NCBI GenBank assembly: GCA_963759175.1
Contig: CAVWXP010000017.1
Coordinates: forward strand, 193,882-257,881
Source of the DNA: SZUA-442 sp963759175
Lineage (GTDB): Bacteria; Actinomycetota; Acidimicrobiia; Spongiisociales; UBA5794
Reading direction: 5' to 3'
Length of the DNA: 64,000 bases
Below, in pieces: positions 1 through 7,879 of the stretch. Both the position numbers and the translations under genes were made by a program. The first letter of the stretch is position 1, and every line of letters begins with the position of its first letter. The notes beneath the pieces were generated by a model that saw only the letters and a program-made list of their open reading frames with translations, was not told the origin of the DNA and did not search any database.

Positions 1-314
1 TCAGGCGTTTCCTCGACGAGCACCGTTTCCTCGCACTGCCGACAACGGCCGTTCCGCCGTTCCCCGTGTCGGTGGAGTATCCGAGCGAGATCGCCGGCAC
101 GCCGATGCGCAACTACACCTCGTGGTTTGCGAGCTGCTTCATCATCTCCCTCGCTGGGTTGCCTGCGATATCGGTGCCTGCCGGCTTCACAGACGACGGC
201 CTACCCATCGGCCTCCAGATCGTCGGTCGATCGAAGGCGGACGTCGATGTGCTGCGGGCGGCGTACGCGTTCCAGCAGGCCACCATGTGGTGGCAGCGCC
301 AGCCACCGATCTGA
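1..314 (+). CDS. Amidase family protein, C-terminal end (partial)
   Basis: Only the last roughly 100 residues are present; the reading frame is open from base 3 and enters from outside the window. The segment GLPAISVPAGFTDDGLPIG followed by LQIVGRSKADVDVLRAAYAF is the classic C-terminal end of the amidase signature family (GatA, fatty-acid and aryl amidases), which hydrolyse amides with a Ser-Ser-Lys triad. The triad lies upstream, outside the window, so the substrate cannot be judged. It ends at a TGA four bases before a convergent small gene. Confidence 0.85.
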   Translation, partial: RRFLDEHRFLALPTTAVPPFPVSVEYPSEIAGTPMRNYTSWFASCFIISLAGLPAISVPAGFTDDGLPIGLQIVGRSKADVDVLRAAYAFQQATMWWQRQPPI

Positions 315-318
315 GGGC

Positions 319-645
319 TCAGGATCCCGGGAGGATGTCCACCTCGTCGGTCCCCTTGTACAGGGTCGCCTGGAACGGACGGGTCTGGTCGACGTGGTCC
401 ATCCACTCCTGGAGGGCCTGGACGTTCGTGGGATCGCCGAAACCCGACCCGAGGGCGGCGTAGTCCGCGATGCCCCACCGGGTCTCATTCGTGTAGTCAC
501 CGAACGCACGCACGGCGAAGAACGTACCGCGGTACTCCCATCCTTCCGGGGCGTGATCCCGCAGGACCGCCTCGTTGTCCCCGAGCCATGTGCGGAACTC
601 AGTGCTCCTGTTCGGCTTGACGTCGTATCGCAGGACGTACTCCAT
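319..645 (-). CDS. Conserved hypothetical protein, 108 aa
   Basis: A soluble 108-residue protein without signal peptide or membrane segment. It opens MEYVLRYDVKPNRSTEFRTW and is rich in aromatic residues, a pattern that recalls small dimeric alpha/beta-barrel proteins (NIPSNAP or antibiotic-biosynthesis-monooxygenase-like), but no diagnostic motif is seen and I do not assign a family. It converges on the amidase. Codon use looks like that of its neighbours, so it is probably a real gene. Function unknown. Confidence 0.6.
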   Translation of the reverse strand: MEYVLRYDVKPNRSTEFRTWLGDNEAVLRDHAPEGWEYRGTFFAVRAFGDYTNETRWGIADYAALGSGFGDPTNVQALQEWMDHVDQTRPFQATLYKGTDEVDILPGS

Positions 646-746
646 ACCTCACGCTCCCTGTCGTTGGGCGGACGTCGACAACCCTACGCACCCGACCCGG
701 ACGATGTCGTGGCGCCCACCACCGGCCACTTTGCATCGACTGCATC

Positions 747-799
747 CGTTCTTGCGTAAATGGCGTTCGTCCTGGGTGAACGCCATTTACGCAAGAACG
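747..799. repeat. Hairpin repeat family 1, type A copy
   Basis: A 53-bp element with perfect 22-bp inverted arms around a 9-nt centre; the outer end reads CGTTCTTGCGTAAATGG. It lies between a divergent pair (319-645 on minus, 867 on plus). A near-identical copy sits at 5704-5756, and three type B copies share only the outer 11-12 bp. No T-run follows, so it is not a standard intrinsic terminator. Confidence 0.9.
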
Positions 800-866
800 G
801 GGGAGGTCACCGATCGGACGGTAGGGAAGGTCGGACGAGCTTTGCGGTGGGGATCGTTACCGTTCC

Positions 867-1709
867 ATGACGATGAGCGACTCCACGGTCACCACCTGCT
901 ACCGACATCCCGATCGGATCACCGGATTGTCCTGCACCAGTTGCGGGCGGCCGATCTGCGTCGAATGCTCACGAGATGCCGCTGTCGGCCAGAAGTGTCC
1001 CGAGTGTGCCCAGCCCGACGGACGGGCCCGGGTGGTCACTGCCCGCCAGACGTTCGGCCGTCCATCGTTCCAGACGTCGCCCGTCGCCTTCTCGATCATC
1101 GCCGTCACGGCGGCCATCTTCGTCGTAGGCATGCTGTCCCCCGAGCTCGACCGCTGGCTGGTGGAGAACCTCGCCCTCGTCAACTTCCTCGTGGCCGACG
1201 GCGAGTGGTACCGGATCTTCACCGCCGCACTGCTTCACGGCAGCATCATGCACATCTTCTTCAACATGTACGCCCTGTACCTGTTCGGGCCGCGCCTCGA
1301 GCAACAGGTCGGTGGACCCGCCTTTGCAGCGATGTACGTGGCCGCAGCTGGCACCGGGGGTGCTGCGTCGTACATCTTCGGCTCTCCCCTGCAGGTATCG
1401 ATCGGGGCGTCGGGTGCGATCTTCGGCCTGTTCGGCGCCTGGATCTTCGTGGCATGGAAGATGCGGGGCACGCCGGGCGGCCGATCGATGTTCAACCAGC
1501 TCGGCGTCCTCCTCGCCATCAACCTGGCTCTGCCTCTGTTCGTGGGGGGCATCGACTGGCGAGCCCACATGGGCGGCCTCGCAGGCGGCATCCTGATCGC
1601 ATGGCTGTGGTCGGTACTCGCCGTCGGCAAACCGAACGCACGAGCGATCCGCACCGTGACAGCCTCGGCAGTAGCCATCGCCGCCATCGCGGTAACCATC
1701 GCGTTGTGA
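867..1709 (+). CDS. Rhomboid family intramembrane serine protease with N-terminal zinc-binding segment
   Basis: 280 aa. Residues 11-47 hold a B-box-like cysteine cluster (CYRHPD, CTSCGRPICVEC, CPEC) that should bind zinc. From about residue 73 on there are six or so membrane spans with the rhomboid hallmarks: HGSIMHIFFNM (124-134), the nucleophile in GASGAIFG (Ser182) and the catalytic His in HMGG (His234). The enzyme cleaves transmembrane substrates inside the bilayer; the substrate is unknown. The start at 867 could equally be the Met two codons later. The combination of a Zn cluster with a rhomboid core is common in actinobacteria. Confidence 0.9.
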   Translation: MTMSDSTVTTCYRHPDRITGLSCTSCGRPICVECSRDAAVGQKCPECAQPDGRARVVTARQTFGRPSFQTSPVAFSIIAVTAAIFVVGMLSPELDRWLVENLALVNFLVADGEWYRIFTAALLHGSIMHIFFNMYALYLFGPRLEQQVGGPAFAAMYVAAAGTGGAASYIFGSPLQVSIGASGAIFGLFGAWIFVAWKMRGTPGGRSMFNQLGVLLAINLALPLFVGGIDWRAHMGGLAGGILIAWLWSVLAVGKPNARAIRTVTASAVAIAAIAVTIAL

Positions 1710-1713
1710 GCCC

Positions 1714-1734
1714 AAAGCTCAAAGCTCAAAGCTC
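1714..1734 (+). repeat. Three tandem copies of AAAGCTC
   Basis: The 7-mer AAAGCTC is repeated three times without interruption just after the rhomboid stop codon and 17 bp before the purF -10 hexamer. It could be simple slippage or a set of factor sites for purF control; nothing decides. Confidence 0.7.
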
Positions 1735-1763
1735 ACAACTAACTCCTCTCTACACTCCCAGCC

Positions 1764-3188
1764 GTGACGGCGCAACCACTCAACGATCCCGTCTTGGATC
1801 GGGCGGGCGAGGCCTGTGGCGTCTTCGGCGTCATGGGTCCCGACATCGATGCGGCCCGTCTCACGTACTTCGGCCTGTTCGCCCTCCAACACCGCGGACA
1901 GGAGAGCGCGGGCATCGCCGTCGGCGACACGGAGAACATCACCGTGTACAAGGATCTCGGACTCGTCGCCCAGGTATTCGACGAATCCGTCCTGGCTGGC
2001 CTTCCCGGCAACCTCGCCATCGGCCACACCCGCTACTCGACCACGGGATCGAACAGCTGGGAGAACAGCCAACCCGTCTTTCGCCACCTCGGCACCAACG
2101 GCATCGCCCTCGCCCACAACGGGAACCTCACCAACACCGAATCCCTCGCTGCGACCCTCGGCCCCGTGGCCGCCTCAACGGACTCCGAACTCATGACCGA
2201 GGCGATCGCCAACGCCATGACCGAGCAGGGTCTGGACCTACCGGATGCGCTGGCGGCCGTGTTACCGAGCCTCGAAGGTGCATTCACCCTCGCCGTCATG
2301 GACACGTCGACCCTCGTCGGCGTACGCGACCCGCACGGATTCCGCCCCCTGTGCCTCGGCAGCCTCGACGACTCGTGGGTCATCGCTTCCGAAACCGCTG
2401 CGCTCGATATCGTCGGAGCCGACTTCATCCGCGAGATCGAACCCGGGGAGATGGTCGTCATCGATGCCGACGGTCCCCGGTTCCTCGAACCGTTCCCCGC
2501 AACCACCACCGACCTGTGCATCTTCGAGTTCGTGTACTTCGCACGCCCCGATTCGACGCTCCTGGGACACAACGTGCACACGAGGCGCCAGAACATGGGT
2601 CGCTCACTCGCAGAGCAGGCGCCGGTGGACGCCGATGTCGTAGTTCCGGTGCCCGAGTCCGGGATCCCCGCAGCACAGGGATTCGCAGCGGTCAGTGGTA
2701 TCCCCTACTCCGACGGCCTCGTCAAGAACCGATATGTCGGGCGCACCTTCATCCAGCCGGCGCAGGCGATGCGTGACCGCGGCGTGCGGATGAAGCTCAA
2801 TGCGATGCCGAGTGTCATCTCCGGCAAACGCGTGGTCCTCGTCGACGACTCCATCGTCCGCGGATCCACCACCCAACAGTTGGTCGCAATGGTGCGTGAG
2901 GCTGGGGCGACGGAGGTCCACCTGCGCATCTCATCGCCGCCGTACCGGTGGCCGTGCTTCTACGGTATGGACACGGGAGACCGGTCGACGTTGCTTGCAG
3001 CGGATCGCACGACGGAAGAGATCGCACGTCATCTCGACGTCGACTCGATCGTCTACCTCTCGTTGGACAATCTCATAGCGGCCACGAAGTCGGATCCCGA
3101 GTCGTTCTGCACGGCGTGCCTCTCCGGCGACTACCCGACCCGCGTGCCGCTCACCGACAGCAAATTCCTCCTGGAGCAGACGACATGA
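1764..3188 (+). CDS. purF: Amidophosphoribosyltransferase
   Basis: 474 aa. Catalyses the first committed step of purine synthesis: PRPP plus glutamine to phosphoribosylamine. A short propeptide precedes Cys18 (GEACGVFGV), the expected N-terminal nucleophile after self-processing, so this is the Ntn-hydrolase type. The PRPP loop VVLVDDSIVRGSTT lies near residue 360. Cysteines near 252, 398, 449 and 452 (CIFEF, WPCFYG, FCTAC) match the four ligands of the Fe-S cluster seen in the B. subtilis-type enzyme. The GTG start sits 7 nt behind TACACT (1751-1756), which points to leaderless expression. It overlaps purM by ATGA. Confidence 0.97.
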   Translation: MTAQPLNDPVLDRAGEACGVFGVMGPDIDAARLTYFGLFALQHRGQESAGIAVGDTENITVYKDLGLVAQVFDESVLAGLPGNLAIGHTRYSTTGSNSWENSQPVFRHLGTNGIALAHNGNLTNTESLAATLGPVAASTDSELMTEAIANAMTEQGLDLPDALAAVLPSLEGAFTLAVMDTSTLVGVRDPHGFRPLCLGSLDDSWVIASETAALDIVGADFIREIEPGEMVVIDADGPRFLEPFPATTTDLCIFEFVYFARPDSTLLGHNVHTRRQNMGRSLAEQAPVDADVVVPVPESGIPAAQGFAAVSGIPYSDGLVKNRYVGRTFIQPAQAMRDRGVRMKLNAMPSVISGKRVVLVDDSIVRGSTTQQLVAMVREAGATEVHLRISSPPYRWPCFYGMDTGDRSTLLAADRTTEEIARHLDVDSIVYLSLDNLIAATKSDPESFCTACLSGDYPTRVPLTDSKFLLEQTT

Positions 3189-4201
3189 CGAGCTACGAGA
3201 AATCGGGCGTCAACCTCGATGCAGCCGACGAACTCGTCGAACGGATCGGATGGAGGGTCACCTCCACCTGGACCGAGGACGTCGTTGGCGGCTTCGGCGG
3301 CTTCGCTGCCGGCATCCAGATCCCCGCCGGTTTCGAGGTCCCCGTCCTCATGATGGCCACGGATGGCGTGGGCACCAAGGCCGACCTCGCTCGCCAGGCA
3401 CGCGTCATCGGCGGTCTCGGCTACGACGTCGTGGCCATGGTCGCCGACGACCTCGCCGCTGCCGGGGCCCAGCCCATTGCCATGACCGACTACATCGCCG
3501 TCGGACGGCTCGATGTGGACATGGTGGAGCTGCTGGTCGAGTCGATCACCGATGCATGCTCGGAGTCCGACATCGCGCTCCTCGGCGGGGAGACCGCCGA
3601 ACACCCCGGTGTGATGGCCCCGGACCAATTCGACGTCTCGGCCACCGCGCTCGGCGTGGTGGAGCTGGGCGAGGAGATCGATACGGAGGCGGTCGCGGCC
3701 AGCGATGTGATCATCGGCGTCACCAGCCCCAACCTGCGCTCGAACGGGTTCTCGCTGGTGCGGGCCATCGTTGCCAAGGCCCTCCCTCTCGACAGCGACT
3801 TCCCTGACACGACCATCCCCACGGCGGAGGTCCTGCTCGAACCGAGCATCGTCTACGCACCGGCGGTGGTGAACATGTTGGCGAGGGTCAAGCCCCACGG
3901 CTTGGCCCACATCACCGGAGGTGGCCTCCCGGGGAATGTCATCCGGGTCCTACCCGAGGGCACCCGCGCCGTGATCGAACGGTCCCGCTGGGAGGTGCCG
4001 CACGCCTTCGGGGTCCTGGCCCGCGTCGGTGGCATTCCGATGGGCGAGATGTTCCGGACCTTCAACATGGGGATCGGTTTCGTGGCGGTCGTCGCCGAGG
4101 ACGACGTCGATGCCACCCTCCGCAGCTTCGAGGTATCTGACATCGAGGCCTCGATCATCGGCCACATCACCGCCGGCGACCGCGGCGTCGAGATCCGCTA
4201 G
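3185..4201 (+). CDS. purM: Phosphoribosylformylglycinamidine cyclo-ligase (AIR synthase)
   Basis: 338 aa. ATP-dependent closure of FGAM to aminoimidazole ribotide, step five of purine synthesis. The family signature is clear: the N-terminal TSYEKSGVNLDAADE, then GGFGGF near residues 35-40, MMATDGVGTKADLA near 55, the DDLAAAGAQPIAMTDY segment, GGETAEHPGVM, and ITGGGLPGNVIRVLP. The start is fixed by the ATGA overlap with the purF stop, and translational coupling keeps the two enzymes together. A type B hairpin repeat follows 9 bp after the stop and probably ends the operon. Confidence 0.97.
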   Translation: MTSYEKSGVNLDAADELVERIGWRVTSTWTEDVVGGFGGFAAGIQIPAGFEVPVLMMATDGVGTKADLARQARVIGGLGYDVVAMVADDLAAAGAQPIAMTDYIAVGRLDVDMVELLVESITDACSESDIALLGGETAEHPGVMAPDQFDVSATALGVVELGEEIDTEAVAASDVIIGVTSPNLRSNGFSLVRAIVAKALPLDSDFPDTTIPTAEVLLEPSIVYAPAVVNMLARVKPHGLAHITGGGLPGNVIRVLPEGTRAVIERSRWEVPHAFGVLARVGGIPMGEMFRTFNMGIGFVAVVAEDDVDATLRSFEVSDIEASIIGHITAGDRGVEIR

Positions 4202-4210
4202 GCCCTTTCC

Positions 4211-4262
4211 CGTTCTTGCGTAGATCCTGTCCACCCGTGCGGATACCAGTTACGCAAGAACG
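4211..4262. repeat. Hairpin repeat family 1, type B copy
   Basis: 52 bp with perfect 12-bp ends CGTTCTTGCGTA / TACGCAAGAACG. The interior differs from type A and forms only a weak internal pairing (TCC...GGA). It separates purM from the GlsB/AlbA_2 gene on the same strand. Related copies: 27542-27593 in the same orientation and 33837-33888 inverted. Confidence 0.88.
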
Positions 4263-4298
4263 GATGGAGAGGGGGGTGCCGGTAGCCTCGGGTGTGCC

Positions 4299-5081
4299 AT
4301 GGACACGCCGCTCTTCATCATCGCGATCATCTTCGGCGGCTTCGTGTTCGGCTCGATCGCCCGCTTCATCGTGCCTGGCCGCCAACCGTTCTCACTGGCC
4401 GAGACGACGATCATGGGCATGGTGGGTGCAGCGATCGGAGCGACCATCGTGAACGCCGTCTCCGGAACCGCAGAGTTCGATCGCCTCGATCTCGCCAGCA
4501 CCATCGGCGCCGTGGCGGGATCGGTCCTCGTCATCGGCATCGCAACCGTCGTGGCCGACCTCGCAGGGTGGCACAAGGAGGCTGCAGCCGCAACGGCCGC
4601 CGAGATCATCGCCGGCGGCGAATCGGCGGCGGTCGAGTTCAAGTCGACGGCTCGATGGAACGTCCACACCGGCGCCCGGGACGACCGCATGGAACTCGTC
4701 ATCGCCAAGTCGGTGGCCGGATTCCTGAACGCCGAGGGAGGAACGCTGATCATCGGCGTGGACGACGATGGCACCGCGCTCGGCCTCGACGATGACCTGT
4801 CGTTGATGAAGGCGCCCGACCACGATCGATACGAGCTATGGCTCACGGACCACCTCGAGCGGTGCCTGGGCAAGCCTGCGCTCCAGTTCGTCACGGTCAC
4901 CTTCGAGCCGTACGCAGGGACCCACGTGGCGATGATCACGATCGAACCGAGCGACGGTCCGGTGTTCGTCGACGAGCCAAAGGGCGGACGGACTGCGGAC
5001 TTCTACGTCCGTATGGGAAACTCAACGAGACGGCTGCTCACGGACGAGTTCGCTGAGTACCAACGATCGAGGTGGAAATGA
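4299..5081 (+). CDS. GlsB/YeaQ-type membrane domain fused to AlbA_2 (Schlafen-type) putative nucleic-acid-binding domain
   Basis: 260 aa in two parts. Residues 1-90 form three short glycine-rich membrane helices (IIAIIFGGFVFGSIARFIVPG, then IMGMVGAAIGATI and GAVAGSVLVIGIATVVA), the pattern of transglycosylase-associated GlsB/YeaQ proteins. Residues 105-225 are an AlbA_2 domain: the GGESAAVEFKSTARWN opening, VIAKSVAGFLNAEGGTLIIG and VDDDG are the expected motifs. AlbA_2 domains usually sit in cytosolic helicases or Schlafen-like proteins, so a membrane-anchored version is unusual. The ATG is 10 nt behind TAGCCT (4283-4288). The stop overlaps the next start (ATGA). Function is not known. Confidence 0.8.
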   Translation: MDTPLFIIAIIFGGFVFGSIARFIVPGRQPFSLAETTIMGMVGAAIGATIVNAVSGTAEFDRLDLASTIGAVAGSVLVIGIATVVADLAGWHKEAAAATAAEIIAGGESAAVEFKSTARWNVHTGARDDRMELVIAKSVAGFLNAEGGTLIIGVDDDGTALGLDDDLSLMKAPDHDRYELWLTDHLERCLGKPALQFVTVTFEPYAGTHVAMITIEPSDGPVFVDEPKGGRTADFYVRMGNSTRRLLTDEFAEYQRSRWK

Positions 5082-5692
5082 ACGATACGAGTACCTATCC
5101 CGTCGACTTCGTGGTGCCGGTCGACGACGAGTACCGCAGCCGTGGACTGGCGGCGCTGGGTCTCGTGCTGTTCGCCAAGACGATCCTCCTCATCCCCCAC
5201 CTGATCCTCCTGGTGCTCTACGGGTTCGTGGTTCAGGTCGTCGTGTGGATCGGTTACTGGTACATCCTGTTCCAGGGTGGCAAGCCATTCTGGGTGGAGA
5301 ACCTCGAACTGATCTTCCTCGAGTGGACCAGCCGTGTCTTCGCATGGTTCACGAGCACCACGGACGTGTATCCGACGTTCGGCACCGACGAGAACCATCC
5401 GGCCCAGGTGATCGTCGCGGAAGCACCCGAACCACAGAGCAGGTGGCTCGCACTTGCGGGAATCCTGCTGATTCGCAGTCTCCTCGCACTTCCCCACCTG
5501 TTCATCCTCGCCTGGCTCACCATCGGCACGGTGTTCATCGCATGGTTCGGCTACCTGATGATCCTCCTCACCGGCAGGCTTCCCCTGTCACTGCATTGGT
5601 ACTTCGTCGGATTCCACCGGTGGTGGGCCCGTGCCTGGTCATGGATCGCGGCCCTCACGGACGCCTACCCACCCTTCAGCCTCAAGCCCTGA
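5078..5692 (+). CDS. DUF4389 domain membrane protein
   Basis: 204 aa with about four membrane spans arranged as an internal duplication: FAKTILLIPHLILLVLYGF with a following WYILFQGGKPFW is echoed in the second half by IRSLLALPHLFILAWLTIG and YLMILLTGRLPL. Each half ends in a DVYPTF or DAYPPF signature. This is the DUF4389 family, of unknown role. The start at 5078 is set by the ATGA overlap with the AlbA_2 fusion gene and a GAGGTGG ribosome site, so the two products are translationally coupled and may act together at the membrane. Confidence 0.85.
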   Translation: MNDTSTYPVDFVVPVDDEYRSRGLAALGLVLFAKTILLIPHLILLVLYGFVVQVVVWIGYWYILFQGGKPFWVENLELIFLEWTSRVFAWFTSTTDVYPTFGTDENHPAQVIVAEAPEPQSRWLALAGILLIRSLLALPHLFILAWLTIGTVFIAWFGYLMILLTGRLPLSLHWYFVGFHRWWARAWSWIAALTDAYPPFSLKP

Positions 5693-5703
5693 TCCGGACC
5701 CTG

Positions 5704-5756
5704 CGTTCTTGCGTAAATGGCGTTCATCCTGGGTGAACGCCATTTACGCAAGAACG
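5704..5756. repeat. Hairpin repeat family 1, type A copy
   Basis: 53 bp with perfect 22-bp arms, differing from the 747-799 copy by one base in the loop (ATCCTGGGT against GTCCTGGGT). It fills the gap between two convergent genes (stop at 5692, stop at 5765), where it could stop transcription from both sides. Confidence 0.9.
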
Positions 5757-5764
5757 GGTGGGGA

Positions 5765-6715
5765 TCACACCTCGGCGGGCTGCTTGCGTGAGCTTCGGCC
5801 GAACAGGCGGTAGACGCCGTAGGCGATCAACACGAGGATCGCCAGGGGGATCGCCACGGCCGCTGCCACGATGATGAAGCTGACCGTCGCCAGGAGCACC
5901 TCGCCCGCCTGGTCGAAGGCCTCGGCGATCGGACCGTCGTCGGCGGGTGGCACGGCAGCGACAGTGGTGTCGGGAACCTCGGTCAGGCCCACGGTCAGCG
6001 TTGCGAAGTCCGTACGCGAGTCCAGGTACCGCAACCTGCCCTCGATCTGTTCGATGTTCAGCAACACGTCCTGCATGCGCGTCTGCACGGTGACGAGTTC
6101 CTCGATGGTCGTTGCCTCCTGCATCAGGCGGGCGTAGAAGGCCTCCTGCTCGCGCCAGTAGTTGAGGCGTCCCTCGAGGTCGACGTACTCCTCGGTGACG
6201 TCCTGACTCGACAGCGAGGCCGAGACCCGCTCACCGAGCGCCTCGACCCGTTCCACGGCGTCATCGAAACGGTCACTGGGGATGCGGATCGTGAACCAGC
6301 CACTGGCATACCGTTCGTCGTCGAACTGCTCCACCCGCGACTCTCCAGACGCGACGTAGCCACCCAGGTCGGCGGCGATCTGGCGTATCTGGGCGGACGA
6401 CACGCCGAACGAACCGGGTTCGATCCTCAAGTCGACCGATCCATCGCGGATCACCTTGGCGTCGAAGGAGGACACGGATTCCTCGAAGACCACGACGCCG
6501 TCCTCCGCCACGGCCCGGTAGGCGCCGTCACCGCCGCCTGCAATCGGCGCCTCGACCTCGGTGCCCGCACCCTCGATCGCGGTGAGTGCCACTTCATCGA
6601 CACCCTCGGAGCCAGCGTCGTCCGACGAGCAGGCAGCGATGACCATGGACATGACGATGACGAACAGGAGGACGTGCGTCCATCCCATCCGTCGGATGGT
6701 GAGCGAACGTTCCAT
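5765..6715 (-). CDS. DUF4349 domain lipoprotein
   Basis: 316 aa. An N-terminal helix ends in the lipobox VIAAC (Cys29), so the protein should be anchored to the outer face of the membrane. The middle carries the DUF4349 hallmarks: GSVDLRIEPGSFG, LGGYVASGESRV, a coiled-coil stretch around YVDLEGRLNYWREQEAFYAR and IEQIEGRLRYLDSRTDF. A second membrane helix near residues 275-305 ends in a basic tail. The start at 6715 is preferred over upstream in-frame codons because of a GGAGAGAG ribosome site and the signal peptide. The function of the family is unknown. Confidence 0.85.
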   Translation of the reverse strand: MERSLTIRRMGWTHVLLFVIVMSMVIAACSSDDAGSEGVDEVALTAIEGAGTEVEAPIAGGGDGAYRAVAEDGVVVFEESVSSFDAKVIRDGSVDLRIEPGSFGVSSAQIRQIAADLGGYVASGESRVEQFDDERYASGWFTIRIPSDRFDDAVERVEALGERVSASLSSQDVTEEYVDLEGRLNYWREQEAFYARLMQEATTIEELVTVQTRMQDVLLNIEQIEGRLRYLDSRTDFATLTVGLTEVPDTTVAAVPPADDGPIAEAFDQAGEVLLATVSFIIVAAAVAIPLAILVLIAYGVYRLFGRSSRKQPAEV

Positions 6716-6868
6716 CTCTCTCTCCAATCGTTGAGCTGGCTCTCCCCACCAGCTGTGGGTACGACGGACGGAGCCACCTGTCCGGTTCCCTGCCTCGTGA
6801 AGGCTTCGGCTCGCCGAGGCTCGAAAGCCATGGCCGGCCACCTCGGTGAACCTGATAGCTTGACGGTC

Positions 6869-7726
6869 ATGACTCGCCACGACATCCCTGCATCAGACGT
6901 CATCTCCGTGGAGTTCGACGGGCACATCGCCACCGTGTGGCTCGATCGTCCCGACGCCCACAACGCCTTCGCTCCGGCGTTCTGGGAGGAGTTCCCAACG
7001 ATCATCGATGCGCTGTCGACCGACGTCGAGACGCGGGTCGTGGTGATCGCCGCCCGCGGCCCATCGTTCACGGCCGGTATCGACCTCAAGGCGTTCGGGC
7101 CCGTGTTCATGGGCGGCGGGCTCGGCGTCGACGAAGGCAACCAGCCGACCTCAGAGGTCGGAAAGCGCATGGCCCTCTACGGCCAGGTCAAGCGCATGCA
7201 ACGAACGTTCACGTCACTCGCCGAGTGCGCCAAGCCCGTCATCGCCGCCGTGCACAGCAACTGCATCGGCGCCGGCGTCGACCTCATCACCGCATGCGAC
7301 ATCCGGTACGCGTCCGACGATGCCGTCTTCTCGGTACGCGAGACGAAGATCGCCATGGTCGCCGATGTCGGCACACTCCAGCGCCTGCCGCACATCGTCG
7401 ATCCCTCGTCGTTGGCCGAGATGGTCTACACCGGCCGCGACGTCACTGCGGCAGAGGCGCTTCGCATGGGCCTCGTGGGAAGGGTGTTCCCCGACGCCGA
7501 GTCCCTCCATGCGGGCGCCCATGCCCTCGCAGAGGAGATCGCGGCGAATTCGCCGCTCGCCGTCCAGGGCGCAAAGGCCGTACTGCGTGCCGGTGAGGGC
7601 CGCAGCGTCGCCGAGAACCTGGACTACATCGCCCTGTGGAACACGTCGTTCCTCGCATCCAATGACTTCATCGAAGCGACGATGGCGTTTCTCCAGAAGC
7701 GACCGCCAGAGTTCACCGGGGAATGA
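6869..7726 (+). CDS. Enoyl-CoA hydratase/isomerase family protein, dienoyl-CoA isomerase-like
   Basis: 285 aa crotonase. The oxyanion-hole segments are present: PSFTAGIDLKAF (66-76) and HSNCIGAGVDLITACDIRY (129-147). The segment VADVGTLQRLPHIVDP (164-179) matches the active-site region of delta3,5-delta2,4-dienoyl-CoA isomerase (ECH1), in which the Asp of this segment is catalytic, rather than the Glu pair of true hydratases. Its likely role is beta-oxidation of unsaturated fatty acids. The ATG is 7 nt behind TAGCTT (6856-6861), suggesting leaderless expression from the divergent region shared with the DUF4349 gene. Confidence 0.88.
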   Translation: MTRHDIPASDVISVEFDGHIATVWLDRPDAHNAFAPAFWEEFPTIIDALSTDVETRVVVIAARGPSFTAGIDLKAFGPVFMGGGLGVDEGNQPTSEVGKRMALYGQVKRMQRTFTSLAECAKPVIAAVHSNCIGAGVDLITACDIRYASDDAVFSVRETKIAMVADVGTLQRLPHIVDPSSLAEMVYTGRDVTAAEALRMGLVGRVFPDAESLHAGAHALAEEIAANSPLAVQGAKAVLRAGEGRSVAENLDYIALWNTSFLASNDFIEATMAFLQKRPPEFTGE

Positions 7727-7879
7727 CGGGCGAAACGACCCATCGCCGCCCGAACGGGTAGCATCGAGGCATGCTCCGAACACCGAGACACCAGCGGCGC
7801 CACCTCTTCGCTGCGCCGTGACGCGTCCGGTGACCAACGCCTTGACGACGCCACCTCCTCGGACCGATCGGAGACCACC

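Noticed and set aside
747..799. Type A hairpin as a Rho-independent terminator
   Set aside because: It lies between divergent genes, has no T-run, and shares ends with type B elements of different interior; a mobile repeat is the better reading, although the 5704 copy may terminate in practice.
575..2776. Long open frame across the rhomboid and purF genes
   Set aside because: It is arginine/histidine-rich shadow translation of two well-supported genes in another frame.
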